DNA of 55,895 bases from Lewinella cohaerens DSM 23179 (GTDB lineage Bacteria; Bacteroidota; Bacteroidia; Chitinophagales; Saprospiraceae), in the NCBI RefSeq assembly GCF_000379805.1, contig NZ_KB903535.1, positions 133,204 to 189,098 of the forward strand, read 5' to 3'. Each line of letters opens with the position of its first letter. Within the stretch, counting starts at the first letter, position 1. The notes beneath the pieces are model-generated. The model had not been told where the DNA came from, ran no database searches, and worked only from the letters and a program-made list of their open reading frames with translations. The translations under genes and the position numbers were made by a program. Positions 1 through 7,827 of the stretch are shown piece by piece.

Positions 1-1
1 C

Positions 2-178
2 CGAGGTCGGACAAAGTGGTGGACACGTTTATCAGAAGAGGAAAGCTATAGCGCATATAGACGCTTTACTAACTTCAGGCCTGTAGAATCAATTATCTCC
101 GCTATTGAAGATGCGATAAACCGCAAGGATGATATTGAAATAAAGCACAACCTGGTGAAGGTAATGTTCGGGTCGTAA
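2..178 (+). CDS. C-terminal fragment of a gene cut by the window edge
   Basis: An open frame runs from the window edge to a TAA at 176-178 and encodes about 58 residues rich in Arg, Glu and aromatic residues (contains TKWWTRLSEEE and ends VKVMFGS). I do not recognise the family. It lies 27 nt upstream of the next gene on the same strand, so it is probably the upstream member of the same operon. The codon use and the lack of any gap to the next gene make a real 3' end of a gene likely, but its size and function cannot be judged here. Confidence 0.55.
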   Translation, partial: RGRTKWWTRLSEEESYSAYRRFTNFRPVESIISAIEDAINRKDDIEIKHNLVKVMFGS

Positions 179-205
179 ATTGTTGCGTTGCTAGGAAATC
201 ATACT

Positions 206-1102
206 ATGGGAATTACAAGAACAATCATTATCGTTTGGTCGTGGAAAGCTGCGGGCATTGGTGAAGGCGTCTGGCAAGTCGCCGGTTCTGCCAATGCTAA
301 CGACCTTGTCGTTTGCCGCGACTGGCCTGTATCACAGGAAGGAGATACACAAAACCTAGCTGTTCTAATCCGACAATACCTTCAGCAAGACGGAGAAGTA
401 ATGCTTTTCCTCCATCGCTACCATGGTTATTCACAAGAACACCTTAAGCAAATAATTCAGCAAGCTCCCGAAGGCCAGCAGGAACGTCTTCGGTGTTTCC
501 TCTTTGGCGAAGGTGCTGATGCAATTTACCTGACCAGTAACTCCAAAGGGCTGCTAGGCACTTCGGGCACCTTCTCTGCTCAACTCAATCGTGATGGACA
601 GCCTCTTGATGTTTCGGCCATTGCAGATGCAGAACGCCGCCTTCTTAAGAGTGCCCATTTTGACTATATCTGGGACATTTACCAGCTTGCTCTCCGTCGG
701 AGAATCTTTGAATTCAAAGAAGACCTCTTCAATTGCCTTGGGCAATACTTGCCTCAAATGACCTTTGAGCCCGGGGAGTTATATCCCCTTCTACGCCTCC
801 CGGAAAACAGGATGCTATTCCTACGTCTATTAAGTTTTGTTGGCCGTATTCGGAAAGGTTCGGATTTAGCTAATGAAATTCGTATATTTGAACGGAACAA
901 CAACAGAACACTCACCTTTGACGATTGCGGCATCCAGTTGGAAACTTCCTACGGGGCGTCAGCAGCGGAACAGTATGCACTACTCGCAGCCTATGTACTT
1001 CGTAATGTACTGGCTAAAGGTAATGCTGTATCATTACTGGAACTTCGTGAAAGGTTTGAAGAACTGTTAGAACAGATATCAGGATTAACTTATCATTCAT
1101 GA
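206..1102 (+). CDS. Unrecognised alpha/beta protein, first complete gene of the sigma-54 activator operon
   Basis: I do not recognise this 298-residue soluble protein. The first 120 residues alternate hydrophobic strands (TIIIVWSW, LVVCRD, VMLFLHRYH, RCFLFGEG) with helices, which suggests a Rossmann-like or TIR/receiver-like fold; the rest is mostly helical. There is no signal peptide or membrane segment. ATG 206 is preferred over TTG 188 because an AGGAAA-like stretch lies just ahead of it. The stop overlaps the next start by four bases (ATGA), indicating translational coupling. The linkage to a response-regulator activator suggests a role in signal input or in an effector complex, but that is inference. 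Confidence 0.7.
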   Translation: MGITRTIIIVWSWKAAGIGEGVWQVAGSANANDLVVCRDWPVSQEGDTQNLAVLIRQYLQQDGEVMLFLHRYHGYSQEHLKQIIQQAPEGQQERLRCFLFGEGADAIYLTSNSKGLLGTSGTFSAQLNRDGQPLDVSAIADAERRLLKSAHFDYIWDIYQLALRRRIFEFKEDLFNCLGQYLPQMTFEPGELYPLLRLPENRMLFLRLLSFVGRIRKGSDLANEIRIFERNNNRTLTFDDCGIQLETSYGASAAEQYALLAAYVLRNVLAKGNAVSLLELRERFEELLEQISGLTYHS

Positions 1103-1896
1103 AGATCGTGCTGTTGGTAGATGGTGGACGCCCTGCTCCTCAAGCTTTGACAGCTTATTGTGAAGCAGTAGGTTTTCGACTCATCAAAATCACCCCTACC
1201 GAGGGCGGTTGGCAAAAGCTGCTCCCCGAAGCCTTTGGAGTAATGTTATTACTACCCGCTTGGGGTAGTGGAGCTTATCTTGATTCGAGCTGTTTATGGC
1301 AGCATTTTCTGGCTGATCAATATCCGCACCTTCGTCTTCTGATGACTAGCTATGAACAAGTTGACTACGTTAATCACCTGGATTTACTCCGGCTAGCAGA
1401 TTACGATGCAGCTTGGTGGCAACAAACCCAGGAAACACATATCACAGAAGAATTACCTTATTTTACGGGCATTGACCTTAGTGAAAAGCTAAAACGCTTT
1501 TTTGCAGGGCATGGAGACGACAGTGTTGTAGCTGTCTTGTCACGTATTCGCTTGGTTGTACAAATGGCCAGCAGAGAATTACAGAAAATGCAAACGCCTT
1601 ATTCTGAAATTTATGCTGACCTGGTGAAACCAGCACAGTTAGCCAATAAATGGAGGGAATGGCGTAATCGTTGGATTAATTATTACCCTCTTTTTGAACA
1701 CACTCCTTTGGCAGGAAAATTAGAGCAGATTGCTCTCTTAACGGAAGGAATGGAGCATTGGATGTTGGCAGGAGGGAAAGAACAAGAACCTTTAGCAAAC
1801 GGAATGATTTTGCAAGTCTTAAACGACATGCGTGAACAGCTCCAGCAGATTGAAAAACAGTATGTCGTCCAAAAATTATCACATACTTATCGTTGA
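1099..1896 (+). CDS. Unrecognised protein with receiver/TIR-like N-terminus
   Basis: This 265-residue soluble protein is not recognised. Residues 1-95 look like a small alpha/beta domain: strand KIVLLVD at the start, strand VMLLLPAW near residue 50, then LRLLMTSYE, spaced like a flavodoxin, receiver or TIR fold, but without the Asp triad of a true receiver. The C-terminal half is helical and Gln/Leu rich. It overlaps the upstream gene by four bases and the downstream regulator by 35 bases, so the three are certainly co-translated. The combination of an atypical alpha/beta head with a helical tail resembles adaptor or effector proteins of signalling operons; that is inference only. Confidence 0.7.
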   Translation: MKIVLLVDGGRPAPQALTAYCEAVGFRLIKITPTEGGWQKLLPEAFGVMLLLPAWGSGAYLDSSCLWQHFLADQYPHLRLLMTSYEQVDYVNHLDLLRLADYDAAWWQQTQETHITEELPYFTGIDLSEKLKRFFAGHGDDSVVAVLSRIRLVVQMASRELQKMQTPYSEIYADLVKPAQLANKWREWRNRWINYYPLFEHTPLAGKLEQIALLTEGMEHWMLAGGKEQEPLANGMILQVLNDMREQLQQIEKQYVVQKLSHTYR

Positions 1897-3373
1897 TGAC
1901 GATGCCGAATTTCACCAACAAATTCGGTATGCATTCCGGCGCCAGTTTTTATTCTCCGGAGCCATCAACGAAAAGCAACTTTTTGAAAAACTTAGCGGAG
2001 AAGGTCATTTTGATTTAATCCTGCTGGATCTTGTCTTGGATGATTCCGAAACTAAGAAGGGTTTAGATATTATTCCCCAGATAGCCCAACGCTATCCAAA
2101 CATTCCTGTCATCATTGTCACCGCTGACCGGTCTATAGACACCGTCGTTCAGGCAATGAAGCAGGGAGCACGTAACTTTCTCGTTAAAGATGACTTTGAT
2201 TACGACTATTGGGAGCAACAGTTCTCCGCTGTAATTGACGGTAGTAAGCTCAAACAAGAGAACCTGGTACTAAGGGCAGAAGTAGACCGCCGCCGAGCCC
2301 AGGAAAACGAAGCTTACCCCTTCATTGGGGAATCTACTCAGATTAAAGAAATTAAGCGCATTCTAAAACTGGTTTCAGAAGAACCTGATGTCACAGTACT
2401 GATTACTGGTGAAACAGGAACAGGTAAGGAGGTCGCTGCACGTTACCTACATGCCCACGGAGCTCGCAGTAAACAGCCTTTTCAGGCCGTCAACTTATCC
2501 GCTATACAGGATTCGCTCCTCGAGAGCACACTATTTGGCCATAAAAAGGGTGCCTTTACAGGTGCCTCCCGCGACATGGAGGGCTACTTTAGTCAAGCCA
2601 ATACAGGAATTCTCATGTTGGATGAGATTGGCGATATTGACCAAAATATTCAAATCAAGCTTTTACGCTTCCTGGAAACAAAGCTGATCCGTCCGGTAGG
2701 CTCAGACCAGGATGTTCAGCTTGACGTACAAGTTGTTACTGCTACTCACCGTAACTTAACAGCGGCAGTAGCAGAAAGCCGGTTTCGAGCCGATTTATTC
2801 CAGCGCCTCAAAGCAATGGTGATAGAGCTTCCGCCACTTCGTTCACGTCGAGATGATATCCCTCTTCTGCTTTCTCATTATTTCGAGGTCGATGATCTAC
2901 AGAAAGTCCTGACTACAGCAGCATTGGATGCTATGCTAAATTACAACTGGGTAGGTAACATCCGGGAGTTAAAAAACACTGTTAATTATGCCCAGTTGAG
3001 GGCTCGAATCCAAGATAAAAAACGAATCGACGAGCATTGTTTGCCTACAGAAATCACCAGTGAACAACCGGTCATTCCAGTAAGCTTTACGCAAAACAAC
3101 AACACCTCCGGATCTGCACCTACAGACAATGCAGGAGAAACCCCTCACGCTGGACCTAAGAACATCGACGAAGAGCACGCACTAATAGATCTCGATCGTA
3201 TCGAAAAACTGTTGATCCAGAAAAACAAGGTAAAAAAAGACGTCGCCATTGCCATTGGTTTGGAAAACACAGACAATTTGCGCTACCGGATTAAGAAACA
3301 TTTTGAAAAACATCCCCATCTTTTTACTAACTTCCCTACGATAAGCCAAAGTTACCGGCGCATTGTCAAATAG
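1862..3373 (+). CDS. Response regulator, sigma-54 dependent activator (NtrC family)
   Basis: A 503-residue bacterial enhancer-binding protein. Residues 1-120 form a receiver with the acidic pocket near 12-14, the phospho-acceptor Asp near 56 (LILLDLVLDD), Thr near 87 and Lys near 109. Residues 150-385 form an AAA+ domain with Walker A GETGTGKE near 183, the sigma-54 contact loop GAFTGA near 230, Walker B LMLDEIGD near 250 and FRADLFQRL as the arginine-finger region. Residues 440-485 are a short Fis-like helix-turn-helix. All catalytic motifs are intact, so it should remodel sigma-54 RNA polymerase. ATG 1862 is chosen because MSSKNY leads directly into the receiver; an upstream ATG at 1832 would overlap the previous gene further. 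No histidine kinase is in the window; it may lie upstream. Confidence 0.93.
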   Translation: MSSKNYHILIVDDDAEFHQQIRYAFRRQFLFSGAINEKQLFEKLSGEGHFDLILLDLVLDDSETKKGLDIIPQIAQRYPNIPVIIVTADRSIDTVVQAMKQGARNFLVKDDFDYDYWEQQFSAVIDGSKLKQENLVLRAEVDRRRAQENEAYPFIGESTQIKEIKRILKLVSEEPDVTVLITGETGTGKEVAARYLHAHGARSKQPFQAVNLSAIQDSLLESTLFGHKKGAFTGASRDMEGYFSQANTGILMLDEIGDIDQNIQIKLLRFLETKLIRPVGSDQDVQLDVQVVTATHRNLTAAVAESRFRADLFQRLKAMVIELPPLRSRRDDIPLLLSHYFEVDDLQKVLTTAALDAMLNYNWVGNIRELKNTVNYAQLRARIQDKKRIDEHCLPTEITSEQPVIPVSFTQNNNTSGSAPTDNAGETPHAGPKNIDEEHALIDLDRIEKLLIQKNKVKKDVAIAIGLENTDNLRYRIKKHFEKHPHLFTNFPTISQSYRRIVK

Positions 3374-3395
3374 AAGCTATCTAAGGTTTAGCTTC
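3373..3395 (+). other. Short intergenic hairpin between activator and next gene
   Basis: GAAGCTA and TAGCTTC form a perfect 7-bp stem around a 9-nt loop in the 40-nt gap between the activator stop and the next start. No T-run follows, so it is more likely a translation or mRNA processing element than a full terminator. Confidence 0.4.
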
Positions 3396-3413
3396 ATGTA
3401 GAAATCTAGTGAA

Positions 3414-3950
3414 GTGGATACGGAATTGCAAAATCTCAAGCGGAAAGTTGACCGCTATCAGGAAGTATTAACCAACACTACTGCATATCGCAAAGTATGG
3501 GTGGAGGAATTAAGTCAAAAAATCCTGGATCAACTCAATTACATCATGGGGCAGGTAGAACTCGATGCTAAGGTTGAAGTACGCTCAGGGCTCGAAAACC
3601 TGGAAGCTATCGACCTCAGCCTGGGCACTGTCCGCTCAGGTATGTCTCAGCGAGTAAACGATGCCATTCAGCGCGATCTAATCAAGCACAACGGCTCCCT
3701 GGTCTATCAACAACTGTTTAATGGTAAGGTGATGGTGCTTATTCAGTACCCTCACATCGAAGGTTATGGTGAACCAAAGCCACCAAAAACCATTGCGATC
3801 TATCGACCTGAAGAATTAAAAGACCCTTATTTTATTCGTCACGTGGAAGAGTTCATGCAGGAAATCACCTTATGGGAAGATTACGACGACGAAGAGCCCT
3901 ATCAACGTATCGGATTCCAGCTCAATTTTGGGCAAACAGAGGATGAGTAG
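3414..3950 (+). CDS. Unrecognised coiled-coil-start protein, last gene of the operon
   Basis: A 178-residue acidic soluble protein that I do not recognise. The first 50 residues are heptad-like and charged (coiled coil probable); the middle contains LVYQQLFNGKVMVLIQYP followed by a Pro/Lys stretch (GEPKPPKT), and the C-terminus is strongly acidic (WEDYDDEEP). The start is GTG; no better ATG lies upstream in frame. It follows the activator by 40 nt that hold a small hairpin and is followed by a cluster of hairpins, so it is probably the end of the operon. It could be a partner of the two unrecognised proteins upstream; the function is unknown. Confidence 0.65.
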   Translation: MDTELQNLKRKVDRYQEVLTNTTAYRKVWVEELSQKILDQLNYIMGQVELDAKVEVRSGLENLEAIDLSLGTVRSGMSQRVNDAIQRDLIKHNGSLVYQQLFNGKVMVLIQYPHIEGYGEPKPPKTIAIYRPEELKDPYFIRHVEEFMQEITLWEDYDDEEPYQRIGFQLNFGQTEDE

Positions 3951-3962
3951 GGGCAAAAAAAA

Positions 3963-3984
3963 GAGGACACTTTGCGGTGTCCTC
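3963..3984 (-). terminator. Hairpin GAGGACAC/GTGTCCTC with hexaloop TTTGCG
   Basis: A perfect 8-bp stem with loop TTTGCG. A run of eight A lies at 3955-3962, which on the minus strand is a T-run directly after the stem, so it reads as an intrinsic terminator for leftward transcription from the cyclo-ligase gene at 4426-4971. Confidence 0.6.
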
Positions 3985-3987
3985 ACT

Positions 3988-4007
3988 AGCTAATCTTATT
4001 AGCTTTT
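3988..4007 (+). terminator. Hairpin AGCTAAT/ATTAGCT followed by T4
   Basis: A perfect 7-bp stem with a CTT loop and four T at its 3' side, 38 nt after the stop of the operon's last gene. It is a plausible but weak, AT-rich rightward terminator. Confidence 0.45.
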
Positions 4008-4425
4008 GACTTCAAACGGGATAGTGATTTAGTCTTTGCGGACTAAATCAAAAAACTGAAAAGTACACTGGGATAGATTGGATTCTATGTTTTCTCAAAG
4101 CATGTCAATGCATGCATAAAAAAGGCAATTATTCTTATTACTACACTTCTGTAGTATACTATACTATATGTAAAAACCAGACCAACTTTTTACACGAAGC
4201 ACCAATACGCTTACGCAAAAACACAACCATTTGACAATTAGGTGTTTACAAAATATTTTTATTCTAGAGAGGAGAACAAGAAAAGCACCAATAGACAAAC
4301 AACCTATTCGTTTTTCGTTTATAAACGAAAAAAATTCGTTTGCGCAAGAAAACAGGGTGAGCATTAGGCAATAGCAGCTGTTCATTCCTTAGTCAAATAT
4401 CATCATTCACTTTATCTTTCTAACG

Positions 4426-4971
4426 CTAGTACAATACCGCATCCAGTTCAACATCATGTTCTTCAACTGGAGCGGTCTCCACTATTTGGAAGGGAAAGGA
4501 AACTCCAATCTTCTTTGCAGACAGGTGCTCTGCAAGAAAGGTGTCATAATAACCGCCGCCATAGCCAACCCGGTATCCTTTTTTGTCAAACGCCAAACCT
4601 GCAACAACAATAAGGTCATAATTCCCCGTATACTCCTGAGCGTCTTTGGGATGATAAGTACCAAATACACCCGATTCCATGTTTTTCAAGTCGGTCAAAA
4701 CCAAATTTTGCATTTGTCGCTTTTTGAGCGTCTTAGGCACTACGACAGTCAATCCGGCGTCTAATGCTCTTTGTAATAATGGGAGTACATTTATTTCTGA
4801 GCCCATCGTCAGGTAACTGTGAATAACCCGTGCTTTATTACTCAAAATGACTTCCCATAATTGCTCACATATGTTCTCGGAGTGAGCCTTGCGTACACTA
4901 CGAGGTATTCCATCCCGCTGTTTGAGCATTTTTTTCCGGAGGTATTTTTTCTCTTCTTTCGCAACATCCAT
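4426..4971 (-). CDS. 5-formyltetrahydrofolate cyclo-ligase
   Basis: A 181-residue cytosolic enzyme that uses ATP to convert 5-formyl-THF to 5,10-methenyl-THF, recycling folate in one-carbon metabolism. The family signature is clear: N-terminal KKMLKQRDGIP and HSENICEQL, and the C-terminal nucleotide/substrate loop RVGYGGGYYDTFL. The length is normal for the family. It precedes no close partner on the same strand except the globin 27 nt upstream, so the two may share a transcript, though there is no obvious functional link. The hairpin at 3963-3984 probably ends the transcript. Confidence 0.95.
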   Translation of the reverse strand: MDVAKEEKKYLRKKMLKQRDGIPRSVRKAHSENICEQLWEVILSNKARVIHSYLTMGSEINVLPLLQRALDAGLTVVVPKTLKKRQMQNLVLTDLKNMESGVFGTYHPKDAQEYTGNYDLIVVAGLAFDKKGYRVGYGGGYYDTFLAEHLSAKKIGVSFPFQIVETAPVEEHDVELDAVLY

Positions 4972-4998
4972 TTTTCAATTATTTCTTAGCCGTGCTAT

Positions 4999-5394
4999 TT
5001 ACATAAGCGGTTTCGTCTGAGTATTTTGATAGTAGCTAATTTTCATCTGAAACATTTCTGCCATTTTCCCTGCCCGCCACTTGGCTTCCGTTGCCTTTTC
5101 GCCAACAAAATATTCGTCCACTGTTTCAAAAAACAACTGTTTCCAACGGTCAAAATGAGCAGCCTCCACAGGTAGTTGAGCATGAGGAGGAAAGGGGCTA
5201 CCATAGTAGGTGTGTTCCTTCAAAAGAACTGTTTGCCAAAAGCGGTACATCTTTTCTAGGTGTTCTCCCCAGCGGTCCTGAATGACCCTATTGAAAACCT
5301 CCCCCAGTAAGTCGTCCTGGCGAATCTTCTCGTAAAATGTATCTACAAGCATCCGTATGTCTTCTATGCTTGAAATATCTTTTATATCCTTCAT
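4999..5394 (-). CDS. Group III truncated haemoglobin
   Basis: A 131-residue haem protein of the truncated (2-on-2) globin superfamily, group III. Hallmarks seen are the N-terminal VDTFYEKIRQDDLLGEVF, the FWQTVL segment, YYGSPFPPHAQL, and HFDRWKQLFFETV carrying the proximal-side His in the group III manner. Proteins of this group bind O2 or NO and are linked to nitrosative or microaerobic stress. It lies 110 nt downstream of an Rrf2 regulator on the same strand, which fits NO- or redox-responsive control. No signal peptide, so cytosolic. Confidence 0.92.
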   Translation of the reverse strand: MKDIKDISSIEDIRMLVDTFYEKIRQDDLLGEVFNRVIQDRWGEHLEKMYRFWQTVLLKEHTYYGSPFPPHAQLPVEAAHFDRWKQLFFETVDEYFVGEKATEAKWRAGKMAEMFQMKISYYQNTQTKPLM

Positions 5395-5504
5395 TTATAT
5401 TGGATGTTTTTGTCTGATTTATTGTTAAATAAGGATCAGGAAACAAGCAATCTCCGCAAAGGGAGTAGCAATATGTGTATATATTTTTTTGTAAACTCCC
5501 TAAA

Positions 5505-5939
5505 CTACCTCTTCAAAAAAGCCAGCCCGCTGTGGAGTTCATTGGCCAAATCTTGCACTGTAGTTTCTTCAAGCATTTGTTTCAGATCATCCCTAATTGC
5601 TTTGAACTGGAAGTGCATTGGGCAAGGCTTGGATTCATTACAATTCTTCAGTCCCAAGCCACAGCCTCTGTAAATATCGCCACCATCAATGGCATCTACA
5701 ATTTCACTTAATGTAATTATAGAAAGCTTGGATTTAGAGATTTCATACCCCCCCGTTGGCCCCTTTATTGAAAGGATTATTCCGTTTCGGGCTAATGATT
5801 GTAAGATTTTTCCCGTGAATGCCACAGGTGAATCAATTGCTTCAGCTACTTCCTTCAAGCTACTCCGCTGATCTTTTTCCGACAAGCGAGCAAGATGAAT
5901 AGTTGCCCTTATACCGTATTCACACGCTTTTGAAAACAT
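5505..5939 (-). CDS. Rrf2-family transcriptional regulator, probably Fe-S binding
   Basis: A 144-residue DNA-binding protein. The N-terminal winged helix is typical of Rrf2 (MFSKACEYGIRATIHLA, then GKILQSLARNGII and KGPTGGYE in the wing). The C-terminal part has Cys93, Cys100 and Cys106 followed by His109 (spacing C-x6-C-x5-C-x2-H), close to the IscR/NsrR cluster ligand pattern, so an Fe-S cluster that senses NO, O2 or iron is likely. The neighbouring globin gene on the same strand is the obvious candidate target. Whether it behaves as NsrR (NO) or IscR (Fe-S status) cannot be told from sequence alone. Confidence 0.92.
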   Translation of the reverse strand: MFSKACEYGIRATIHLARLSEKDQRSSLKEVAEAIDSPVAFTGKILQSLARNGIILSIKGPTGGYEISKSKLSIITLSEIVDAIDGGDIYRGCGLGLKNCNESKPCPMHFQFKAIRDDLKQMLEETTVQDLANELHSGLAFLKR

Positions 5940-6056
5940 GTACTAAATTTTCGTAAAAGTAAAGAGAAAATACTTTTCGGACAAAAGTGTCTGCTATATT
6001 TTTTTTAGACGAACTCTTAACAGAAGTACACCCCTCAAAATAAAGTGATCGTCAGG

Positions 6057-6566
6057 TTAAGAAATTATCTCCCAAATTTTATCTTCACTATTGAGAGCCT
6101 CTTGGAGCTCTTCCATATTTTGGCAACCAATAAAGTACAGACCTCCATCTTTGGTCTCGATCATCAAGCCATTACGACCATCCAAAGAATAGAACTCCTC
6201 GTCAGTGAGCGTAGCTTTAGGCCTTTGCCACTTGGCGGAATTTGGCGTTTTGACTAAAGTACAGGATTCAATATCATCCCAGGCAATTTTCTTAGACGTC
6301 TCTGTGATGCTCTTAAATTGAAACTTGATCTTTTTATCTGTTATCTTAAGTTTATAGCGCAGGCTGGTTAGTAGCCACCAAATAGTGTATCCTATTCCGG
6401 CTGCCAGTATCAGGCACGCTATACTATAAACGACGGTAACATCAGACCTCCAGAAAATAGAAGCTGATCCATACAGAAGGCCAACTGTAGCCAAAGAGAG
6501 AAAACCAATAACGAACCAATCATGGAATTGCTGTTTTTCCTGATATAATTTCTTTGCCATTTTCAT
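6057..6566 (-). CDS. Small membrane protein with PH-like cytosolic domain
   Basis: A 169-residue protein with two adjacent transmembrane segments near residues 17-37 and 44-66, followed by a beta-rich cytosolic domain (YKLKITDKKIKFQF, KKIAWDDIESCTL, GLMIETKDGG) typical of bacterial PH-like domains found after paired membrane helices. I do not recognise a specific family name. Starts at 6566 or at the second Met six bases in are equally possible. It is flanked by gaps of about 100 nt on both sides and appears monocistronic. Confidence 0.75.
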   Translation of the reverse strand: MKMAKKLYQEKQQFHDWFVIGFLSLATVGLLYGSASIFWRSDVTVVYSIACLILAAGIGYTIWWLLTSLRYKLKITDKKIKFQFKSITETSKKIAWDDIESCTLVKTPNSAKWQRPKATLTDEEFYSLDGRNGLMIETKDGGLYFIGCQNMEELQEALNSEDKIWEIIS

Positions 6567-6668
6567 TGATTTTGGGTGCCCATTATTTCTCAGGCTATTT
6601 TATAAAAATAAACATTATCTAGAGGACAAACAAAAGGCGAGGGCAAATTAATAACAATTCCAAGAAGC

Positions 6669-7367
6669 TTAATATTTACTACTTTCTTCGATATTTTCCT
6701 GAAAGTATAATTTTCTATTTGTCCAATCGAATGCACAAAGATGGCCTAAGCCATTTTCTTTTTGCTGTGCTAAAAATGCTCCCCCATCAATATTGAGGAC
6801 TTGCTTTTCGTCCAACTCCTCAAGTTGCTTTTCGATTTCATTCCTGGTTTGGGGGGTATGGCCATGAATGATTACCCTTTGCCCCAACCACTGATAATCA
6901 ATATTCTTATACCAATCTCTGATCCAGATCAAATTCTCCTTGGAGTGAAACGGATTTTCATTACTAAAATCTAACCCGGCATGCACAGCAATAAAATCAT
7001 CCTCTTCATGATAAAAAGGCAATTCATTACAGAAATCAAAGTATGATCTAGATAATTGTTCTAAACGTTCTATACCAAAGCTCATCTTCAAGACTTCGTC
7101 TGCCATATCTTTCCAACCTTTGACCGTCTCTGACAAGTAATCATGAATCAACATTTGCTCGTGATTACCCCGCAATGTCGTCAATGTAAACTCAGCACTT
7201 CCAAGTTTGATAACTCTATCAATAACGCCTTTTGAATGTGGGCCTCGATCAATATAGTCACCCAGTAAAATGAGATGATCGCCCTTTTTTAACGACAATT
7301 GTTCAAGCAGTTCATTAAGGGTATTTAGACAGCCGTGAATGTCACTAATGAATATCTTCCGAGGCAT
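6669..7367 (-). CDS. Metallophosphoesterase, PP1-like serine/threonine phosphatase
   Basis: A 232-residue cytosolic calcineurin-like phosphatase. All metal-site blocks are present: ISDIHGC at the start, GDYIDRGP, RGNHEQ, the central AVHAGLDF, and IHGHTPQ near the C-terminus. This order and length match the PP1-like/PrpA group, which dephosphorylates phosphoproteins or dinucleoside polyphosphates (ApaH-like). The substrate is not evident. It stands alone between a PH-like membrane protein and the tRNA gene. Confidence 0.92.
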   Translation of the reverse strand: MPRKIFISDIHGCLNTLNELLEQLSLKKGDHLILLGDYIDRGPHSKGVIDRVIKLGSAEFTLTTLRGNHEQMLIHDYLSETVKGWKDMADEVLKMSFGIERLEQLSRSYFDFCNELPFYHEEDDFIAVHAGLDFSNENPFHSKENLIWIRDWYKNIDYQWLGQRVIIHGHTPQTRNEIEKQLEELDEKQVLNIDGGAFLAQQKENGLGHLCAFDWTNRKLYFQENIEESSKY

Positions 7368-7506
7368 TTTACAAAGTGGTTAAGGGTTCACACTAATAAA
7401 GATTCAACAATCCTCTATTGCTTTACCCCCACCAACCGCGATAGGCTTAAAAAAAATCCCTACAGGCGTTTTTTATTGAGATTTCTTTAGCCTTAGGCTC
7501 TTGCTT

Positions 7507-7545
7507 AAAACACAAAAGCCCGATAATCTAACGATTATCAGGCTT
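7507..7545 (-). terminator. Terminator of the tRNA-fMet transcript
   Basis: On the minus strand AAGCC-x-GATAATC pairs across a four-base loop with its complement and is followed by TTTTGTGTTTT, 10 nt after the 3' end of the tRNA. Confidence 0.75.
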
Positions 7546-7554
7546 CTGATTCTG

Positions 7555-7627
<73 letters not shown>

Positions 7628-7690
7628 ATATTAGACCTACAAAGCGCAGTTTTTGTACATTTACAAGTCTGCTGTTCCTCTGTGGGTTTG

Positions 7691-7721
7691 CAAATATAGG
7701 GGGATTTTAATTACTGCGCAA
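7691..7721 (-). promoter_or_regulatory. Bacteroidota-type promoter of tRNA-fMet
   Basis: On the minus strand TTG (7721-7719), 20 nt, then TATATTTG (7698-7691) matches the TTG/TAnnTTTG promoter consensus of Bacteroidota exactly. It would start transcription about 55-60 nt ahead of the mature tRNA. Confidence 0.65.
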
Positions 7722-7827
7722 GCCCCTTCTTGAAAAAACCGTCTCTACAAACTGACATCAATCAACAAACAAGGCTCTAAACCACTACTAGACAGCCTAT
7801 TGCTTAAAATTAAAAAATGCAATTATT

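Larger units (their letters stand above)
3951..4425. other. Convergent intergenic region with hairpins and a 22-nt palindrome
   Basis: This 475-nt gap between converging genes has no convincing gene. It holds the two hairpins above, a third perfect 10-bp hairpin at 4025-4050 (GATTTAGTC/GACTAAATC) with the same TTTGCG loop, and a perfect AT-rich palindrome at 4311-4332 centred on TTTATAAA. The middle is AT-rich with runs such as TATACTATACTATATG. A 73-codon minus-strand frame at 4164-4385 is probably chance. Confidence 0.6.

Noticed and set aside
2-3950. Toxin-antitoxin or phage origin for the left operon
   Set aside because: Gene sizes, overlap pattern and an intact sigma-54 activator do not fit a toxin-antitoxin pair, and no phage genes are present.
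4164-4385. 73-codon minus-strand frame
   Set aside because: Cys- and Leu-rich, low-complexity translation in an AT-rich convergent gap with no start signal or family.
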